This document shows, piece after piece, positions 58,140-64,000 of a DNA stretch of 64,000 bases. Positions within the stretch are counted from its first letter, which is position 1, and each line of letters begins with the position of its first letter. Under the pieces are notes generated by a model. That model made no database searches, was not told the DNA's origin, and saw only the letters and a list, made by a program, of their open reading frames with translations. The DNA comes from Theionarchaea archaeon (GTDB taxonomy: Archaea; Methanobacteriota_B; Thermococci; Methanofastidiosales; SZ-28-30): NCBI GenBank assembly GCA_018992685.1, contig JACVGT010000014.1:62001-126000 (forward strand). Direction: 5' to 3'. The position numbers and the translations under genes were made by a program.

Positions 58140-58439
58140 ATGGAAATTCAGATTCTCGAAGAAAAGAACAATCCATTACTGGAACGCAGAGAAATTCAGC
58201 TGAGGATAATTCAGGATGCGGGGAGTCCCAAAATAGCTGATGTGAGAAGGAAGATCGCCGCTCAGCTCTCACTGGATGAGTCTTTGTTCGTAGTTCAGAA
58301 CGTGAGGGCAGAATATGGGATGAATGAATCACGCTGCCTGCTCAAGGTGTATGCGTCAAAGAACCGGCTGCAGACGGTGGAGGCAGATCACGTCATCAAA
58401 AAGAACGGGCTCGTGGAGGGATCTGATGAAAGCAAATGA
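58140..58439 (+). CDS. rps24e: 30S ribosomal protein S24e
   Basis: A 99-residue protein: [20 protein letters not shown] at the N-terminus, [18 protein letters not shown] and a C-terminal [20 protein letters not shown] are the classic S24e blocks. It overlaps S27ae by 14 nt, the standard archaeal S24e-S27ae pair that often precedes Kae1. A CTTTTTTAAAAC TATA-like box lies about 22-26 nt before the ATG. Structural ribosomal protein near the mRNA entry region. Confidence 0.95.
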   Translation: MEIQILEEKNNPLLERREIQLRIIQDAGSPKIADVRRKIAAQLSLDESLFVVQNVRAEYGMNESRCLLKVYASKNRLQTVEADHVIKKNGLVEGSDESK

Positions 58440-58578
58440 ACTGTATGAGCTAAAAGACGGCAAATTGACTAGAAAGAATCCTCTGTGCCCTCGCTGTGGT
58501 CAAGGAACTTTCATGGCAGACCATGGAGATCGCCTCACCTGTGGAAGATGTGGATATACCAAGTGGAAAGGTACTTGA
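58426..58578 (+). CDS. rps27ae: 30S ribosomal protein S27ae
   Basis: A 50-residue zinc-ribbon ribosomal protein. The sequence has [19 protein letters not shown] then [11 protein letters not shown], giving the two Cys pairs (about 21/24 and 40/43) of S27ae. Its start [17 protein letters not shown] lies in the 3' end of S24e (14-nt overlap). In eukaryotes the homologue is fused to ubiquitin; here it is bare as normal for archaea. Confidence 0.95.
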   Translation: MKANELYELKDGKLTRKNPLCPRCGQGTFMADHGDRLTCGRCGYTKWKGT

Positions 58579-58725
58579 GCCTGGTTGAGTTCCCGACTAG
58601 TTTTTCCGGCAGAGTTGTCTGGTAGAGGAATACTCTTTTTTGAGCAGAGTGGTACCGAGAGATGACATGAAAGGGTCTTTGGGGACATGCAAAAGTATCT
58701 TATACTCTGAGGTCTTTTCTGAGAC

Positions 58726-59694
58726 ATGATTTGCCTGGGTATCGAAAGTACTGCGCACACTTTTGGAGTGGGAATTGTCACAGAAGATGAAGTTCTGGCC
58801 AATGAAAGTGATAGTTATTCAGGAGTCGGTATCCATCCCAGAGAAGCTGCAGATCATCATGCGGAAGTGGCAGGACGCGTATTGAAACAGGCGTTGAAGA
58901 AGGCAGATATTGGGGTTACTGATACTGATGTAGTTTCCTTTTCAAAAGGGCCTGGGTTGGGTCCCTGTTTGAGAATTGCAGCTACGTGTGCACGTACCAT
59001 ATCGCTGCAGTCCGGAATTCCCATCGTAGGAGTGAACCACTGCATTGCACATGTGGAAGTGGGAAGGTGGGTAACAGAAGCCTGTGACCCCGTTACATTA
59101 TATGTTTCGGGAGGTAATACACAGATCATCGCATATGCAGGTGGAAGATACAGAGTATTCGGAGAGACTCTGGATATTGGGATTGGAAACATGCAGGATA
59201 TCTTCGGCAGGGAAGCAGGATTGCCCTTCCCATGCTACAGGGAGATGGACAAAATGGTGAGGACAGGTGTGTACATACCAGGGCTTCCGTACACAGTAAA
59301 AGGGAATGACTTTTCGTTCTCAGGGCTGCTAACACAGGCACTGAAAATGGTTCAGGAACACACCGTGGAAAATGCAGCCAAGTCGCTCATGGAAAATGCA
59401 TATGCCATGGTGGTAGAGGCTACTGAACGAGCCATGGCGCATACCGAGAAAACAGAATTGCTGCTGACAGGAGGCGTTGCTGCTTCTCCTCGGCTGCAGG
59501 AGATGTGCTGCACCATGTGCAGAGAAAGAGATGCTTCTTTCTATGTACCTCCTCACAGTCTGTGTAGGGACAATGGTGCCATGATTGCCCACCAGGGACT
59601 GCTAGAATACTCCCATGGGAAAAGAATGAGGCTGGAAGATACAGTAGTCAGCCAAAAATGGAGGACTGACGAAGTTGAAATCACCTGGCGTTGA
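58726..59694 (+). CDS. kae1: tRNA N6-threonylcarbamoyladenosine synthase Kae1 (KEOPS)
   Basis: Transfers threonylcarbamoyl to A37 of ANN-decoding tRNAs within KEOPS. The 322-residue protein is Kae1 alone, without a fused Bud32. Key blocks: ICLGIESTAHTFGVGIV, GIHPREAADHHAEVAGRVL (metal His pair), VSFSKGPGLGPCLRIAATCAR, VGVNHCIAHVEVGRW, YVSGGNTQIIAY and TGGVAASPRLQEMC. The leaderless ATG is 27 nt from the CTTATACTC TATA box. It points toward the converging Sua5 gene; Bud32 is only 1.2 kb away. The three genes form a compact t6A cluster. Confidence 0.97.
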   Translation: MICLGIESTAHTFGVGIVTEDEVLANESDSYSGVGIHPREAADHHAEVAGRVLKQALKKADIGVTDTDVVSFSKGPGLGPCLRIAATCARTISLQSGIPIVGVNHCIAHVEVGRWVTEACDPVTLYVSGGNTQIIAYAGGRYRVFGETLDIGIGNMQDIFGREAGLPFPCYREMDKMVRTGVYIPGLPYTVKGNDFSFSGLLTQALKMVQEHTVENAAKSLMENAYAMVVEATERAMAHTEKTELLLTGGVAASPRLQEMCCTMCRERDASFYVPPHSLCRDNGAMIAHQGLLEYSHGKRMRLEDTVVSQKWRTDEVEITWR

Positions 59695-59714
59695 TTGCCT
59701 GCATCATACAGACA

Positions 59715-60785
59715 TCATACTCGCACAATATTGAACCCTGCTGATTTTCTCAACCTATTCATGATTGCCAATCCAATCTCGGCAGTGACTACCCCTTCTG
59801 CTATGATAATATCCACTCCTTGTTCATCGAAAGCACGAAGCACATCAAACAAGTTCCTGGCTACAGTTCCCAGGTTCCTGCGGGAACCTACTACCTTAAT
59901 GAGACCCTGATTGTAGCAATGCGCTGTTTCTTCGGTTGCCATTACTCCTACCTTCAGTCCTTGACGTATTTTCTGGTTCAGGAGCTGGTTAATTTTTTCT
60001 ACCATGGGCCCTACCTGACCTTCCACCACAATCACTTCAGCATGAGGTGAGTAATGTTTGTACTTCATGCCAGGTGCGCGGGCTTCTGCTTCCGTTTTTG
60101 CTGCTGCAGCTGCTACAGGATGAACCTCCACGTTACCCAGAACTGCTCTAAGATCTTCTAGAGTAATGCCCCCCGGTCTCAGAATAGTGGGCACCTCCCC
60201 TGTTAGATCAAGAACAGTAGACTCAACTCCCACATCACACGGCCCTCCATCAAGGAGAACTTCTATCTTTCCTGCCAGGTCTTGATACACATGCTGAGCT
60301 GTGGTGGGACTTACCCCACCTGAGATATTTGCGCTGGGAGCAGATATGGGAACCCCTGATTCAGCAATGAGTGCCAAAGCTACGTTGTGATCAGGCATCC
60401 TCACTGTTATCTCATCTATGTTCTCCGGTCTGGGCACATGTGGGGCTTTCTTCAGCAGCAACGTGAGGGGTCCAGGCCAGAACCGTTTGGTTAATACCTC
60501 TGTGGAATCTGGTATTTCCCTTGCCAAATCATACACTGCATCTTTCTCAGACACATGGACAATGAGTGGATTGTCATATGGTCTGTTTTTGGCCTGGAAG
60601 ATTCTCAAGACAGCTCTGACGTCGAAAGTATTTGCACCCAGCCCGTACACTGTTTCTGTGGGAAATGCAACCAATCCACCTTCCCTAATCACCTGTGCTG
60701 CAATCCTGATTTTGTAGAGTTCCGGGGTTTCCCTGTCCACAGTAATGACCTGGGTTTTCACGACGGGTCCAGTCTTCGTTTCCAT
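59715..60785 (-). CDS. sua5: Threonylcarbamoyl-AMP synthase Sua5
   Basis: Makes threonylcarbamoyl-AMP from threonine, bicarbonate and ATP, for t6A. The 356-residue length shows a Sua5, not the short YrdC: an N-terminal YrdC domain (GGLVAFPTETVYGLGANTFD, KNRPYDNPLIVHV, SGVPISAPSANISGG, STVLDLTGEVPTILRPGGIT) and the C-terminal Sua5 domain (RAPGMKYKHYSPHAEVIVVEG linker, then MATEETAHCYNQG). It is convergent with kae1 (20 nt between stops) and divergent from bud32. TATA box CTTATATAC complement lies near 60828-60840. Confidence 0.96.
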   Translation of the reverse strand: METKTGPVVKTQVITVDRETPELYKIRIAAQVIREGGLVAFPTETVYGLGANTFDVRAVLRIFQAKNRPYDNPLIVHVSEKDAVYDLAREIPDSTEVLTKRFWPGPLTLLLKKAPHVPRPENIDEITVRMPDHNVALALIAESGVPISAPSANISGGVSPTTAQHVYQDLAGKIEVLLDGGPCDVGVESTVLDLTGEVPTILRPGGITLEDLRAVLGNVEVHPVAAAAAKTEAEARAPGMKYKHYSPHAEVIVVEGQVGPMVEKINQLLNQKIRQGLKVGVMATEETAHCYNQGLIKVVGSRRNLGTVARNLFDVLRAFDEQGVDIIIAEGVVTAEIGLAIMNRLRKSAGFNIVRV

Positions 60786-60920
60786 TTCAACATCCTCACG
60801 CTGTAGATCTATTCTCCTAATGAGTATACAAGTATATAAGTACTGGGCAGGTAATCAGGAAAAGGAATTCATAAGCCAAAGAAGTCAAAAAGATTCAGGC
60901 TTCCTTCGTGATGTGATTGG

Positions 60921-61538
60921 ATGATACGTATCAGGAAAGGTGCAGAAGCTGACCTGTATCTCACAGAGTTTTCAGCATTGTATTTCCCCTGGAACAGTGA
61001 AAAGGTCCTCATTAAGAAAAGAATCAGCAAAGGGTACAGACAACCAGAGCTTGATCATGAACTCAGGCAGAGAAGGACGATCCATGAAGCAAAGCTTCTT
61101 CATGAAGCCAAAGCATATGTTCATACCCCCGTTCTCTATGAGATAGACACAGAAGACTGTACCATCACAATGGAGTACGTTGAGGGAGCGAGGGCGAAAG
61201 ATGACATGACAGAAGACATGGCAGAAGAGATTGGTGCGTGCATTGCCCGCCTACATGAAGGAGGAATTGTGCATGGCGATTTAACCACCTCTAATATCAT
61301 TCTGAAAGGGTCCCGCATCTACTTCATTGATTTCGGACTGGGAGAAGTCACCACGGAAATAGAGCCTCAGGCAGTTGATTTGCATCTTTTGAAACAGGCC
61401 CTAGAGAGCACTCATTATACACACTGGAGGAAATTATGGAAGAAAATTCTGGAAGGATACAAAACTCGTTCTGGATCCCATGATGTAATTAAAAGGATCA
61501 GAGAAATCGAGAAAAGGGGACGATATTCCAAACGTTAG
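60921..61538 (+). CDS. bud32: KEOPS kinase/ATPase Bud32
   Basis: A 205-residue small atypical kinase. It has IRIRKGAEADLYLTEF (short glycine-loop region), KVLIKKRISKGYRQPELDHELR (Lys of the beta3 strand and the RKXYRHPXLD-type motif), EYVEGARAKDD, HGDLTTSNIIL (catalytic loop) and YFIDFGLGEV (the DFG). It activates Kae1 as an ATPase. It is a separate gene, not fused as in Methanocaldococcus. The 3' end overlaps the convergent coiled-coil gene by 4 nt. Confidence 0.95.
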   Translation: MIRIRKGAEADLYLTEFSALYFPWNSEKVLIKKRISKGYRQPELDHELRQRRTIHEAKLLHEAKAYVHTPVLYEIDTEDCTITMEYVEGARAKDDMTEDMAEEIGACIARLHEGGIVHGDLTTSNIILKGSRIYFIDFGLGEVTTEIEPQAVDLHLLKQALESTHYTHWRKLWKKILEGYKTRSGSHDVIKRIREIEKRGRYSKR

Positions 61539-61825
61539 GGCTCCAGTCCCTCATACCTTTTCTGTTTGGTTGCAAGGCTTTCCAGCACTTCTGTGAGCTT
61601 ATTAATGTGTTCTTTGAGCCGCATGGTATCCTTGGCCATGAGCTCAGTCCGTTCTTTGAGCTTTTCTATCTGTCTTCCCTGTTCAGCTATCTTCCTTTCA
61701 AGGTTTCCCGTGTTTTCTGCCTTTTTGCCCTGAAGATAATTAATGTATCGTTCCAGCTTTTTTTGATGTTCCCGCAATTCCTCAACATCATGAAATAAAC
61801 GGGGCAATCGGTAGCTGTAATCCAT
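61535..61825 (-). CDS. Small coiled-coil protein
   Basis: A 96-residue protein that is almost all a heptad-repeat coiled coil: LFHDVEELREHQKKLERYINYL, then NLERKIAEQGRQIEKLKERTELM and MRLKEHINKLTEVLESLATKQ. No family recognised. The ATG at 61825 (MDYSYRLPRL) is 25 nt from the TATA box CTTATATATCC complement (about 61845-61856), so the longer frame from 61876 is not used. It is convergent with bud32. Confidence 0.6.
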   Translation of the reverse strand: MDYSYRLPRLFHDVEELREHQKKLERYINYLQGKKAENTGNLERKIAEQGRQIEKLKERTELMAKDTMRLKEHINKLTEVLESLATKQKRYEGLEP

Positions 61826-62002
61826 AAATCTTGTGGTAAGACCGGATATATAAGTCTTGTGCTGTGATGAGATCAACGATCACTTGAGAGATCATACCGT
61901 GGAGAACTACAGAGTTTACCAATGCCAATGGACTACCAAAAGGTTTATATTTACAGTCATAAGGTATTTTATGAGAATTAATGTTCTACGAGGAGGGGTG
62001 TG

Positions 62003-64000
<1,998 letters not shown>

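Overview
The window is archaeal chromosome, almost certainly from a euryarchaeote. It encodes the exosome subunit Csl4, RNA polymerase subunit Rpo11, PCNA, a GINS subunit, archaeal-type ribosomal proteins (S27e, L44e, S24e, S27ae), aIF2-alpha, Nop10, an archaeal histone, Kae1/Sua5/Bud32, the wyosine enzyme Taw1, an intron-containing tRNA-Met and O-phosphoseryl-tRNA synthetase (SepRS). TATA boxes centred 25-27 nt upstream of start codons show that many genes are transcribed without leaders. SepRS plus formaldehyde-activating-enzyme (Fae) domains point to a lineage with tRNA-dependent cysteine synthesis and tetrahydromethanopterin-type C1 chemistry. No methanogenesis gene is visible. An uncultured relative of the Theionarchaea/Thermococci/Methanofastidiosa group would fit, but that placement is inference. 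There is no CRISPR array, insertion sequence, rRNA or prophage.

Layout. 1-8 kb is information processing: METTL5-like methylase, csl4, rpo11, an RNase III-like protein and DUF99 on plus; then PCNA, GINS, L44e, S27e, aIF2-alpha, Nop10 and PAC2 on minus; then single-chain GMP synthase diverging from a GfcR-like regulator. 8-18 kb holds small stress, transport and cofactor genes, the tRNA, the two-subunit aconitase-X dehydratase of the archaeal mevalonate pathway and a V4R/roadblock pair. 18.3-19.3 kb is a stretch of gene debris. 19-28 kb has CooC, malic enzyme, a CDP-alcohol phosphatidyltransferase with a PfkB kinase, and TldD/TldE. 28-36 kb has Taw1, SepRS, endonuclease V, a DapA-family aldolase fused to Fae, and ThrRS. 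36-43 kb has a terpene-cyclase-like barrel protein, a PaaK-type ligase, an isoprenoid-synthase-like protein, MobA/MobB and an FdhD-like protein. 43-49 kb is a complete 2-oxoacid dehydrogenase operon with its own lipoate ligase. 49-56 kb has an aconitase-family hydro-lyase, a Tat-exported DUF362 protein, thioredoxin with a regulator, a KaiC-like ATPase and two paralogous secreted proteins. 56-64 kb has Fae-Hps, the extended histone, ribosomal proteins, KEOPS genes, TIM and a bacterial-type GAPDH.

How it fits together. C1 metabolism is the most interesting thread. Fae appears twice, each time fused to a different carbon-carbon lyase: a DapA-superfamily aldolase and hexulose-phosphate synthase. 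In Fae-Hps proteins the lyase releases formaldehyde and Fae traps it on the pterin carrier. By analogy the DapA-Fae protein may couple cleavage of a 4-hydroxy-2-oxo acid to the same capture. This architecture is my best candidate for an undescribed system. Central carbon genes (TIM, GAPDH, malic enzyme, lipoylated 2-oxoacid dehydrogenase, CooC) suggest a flexible heterotroph or mixotroph.
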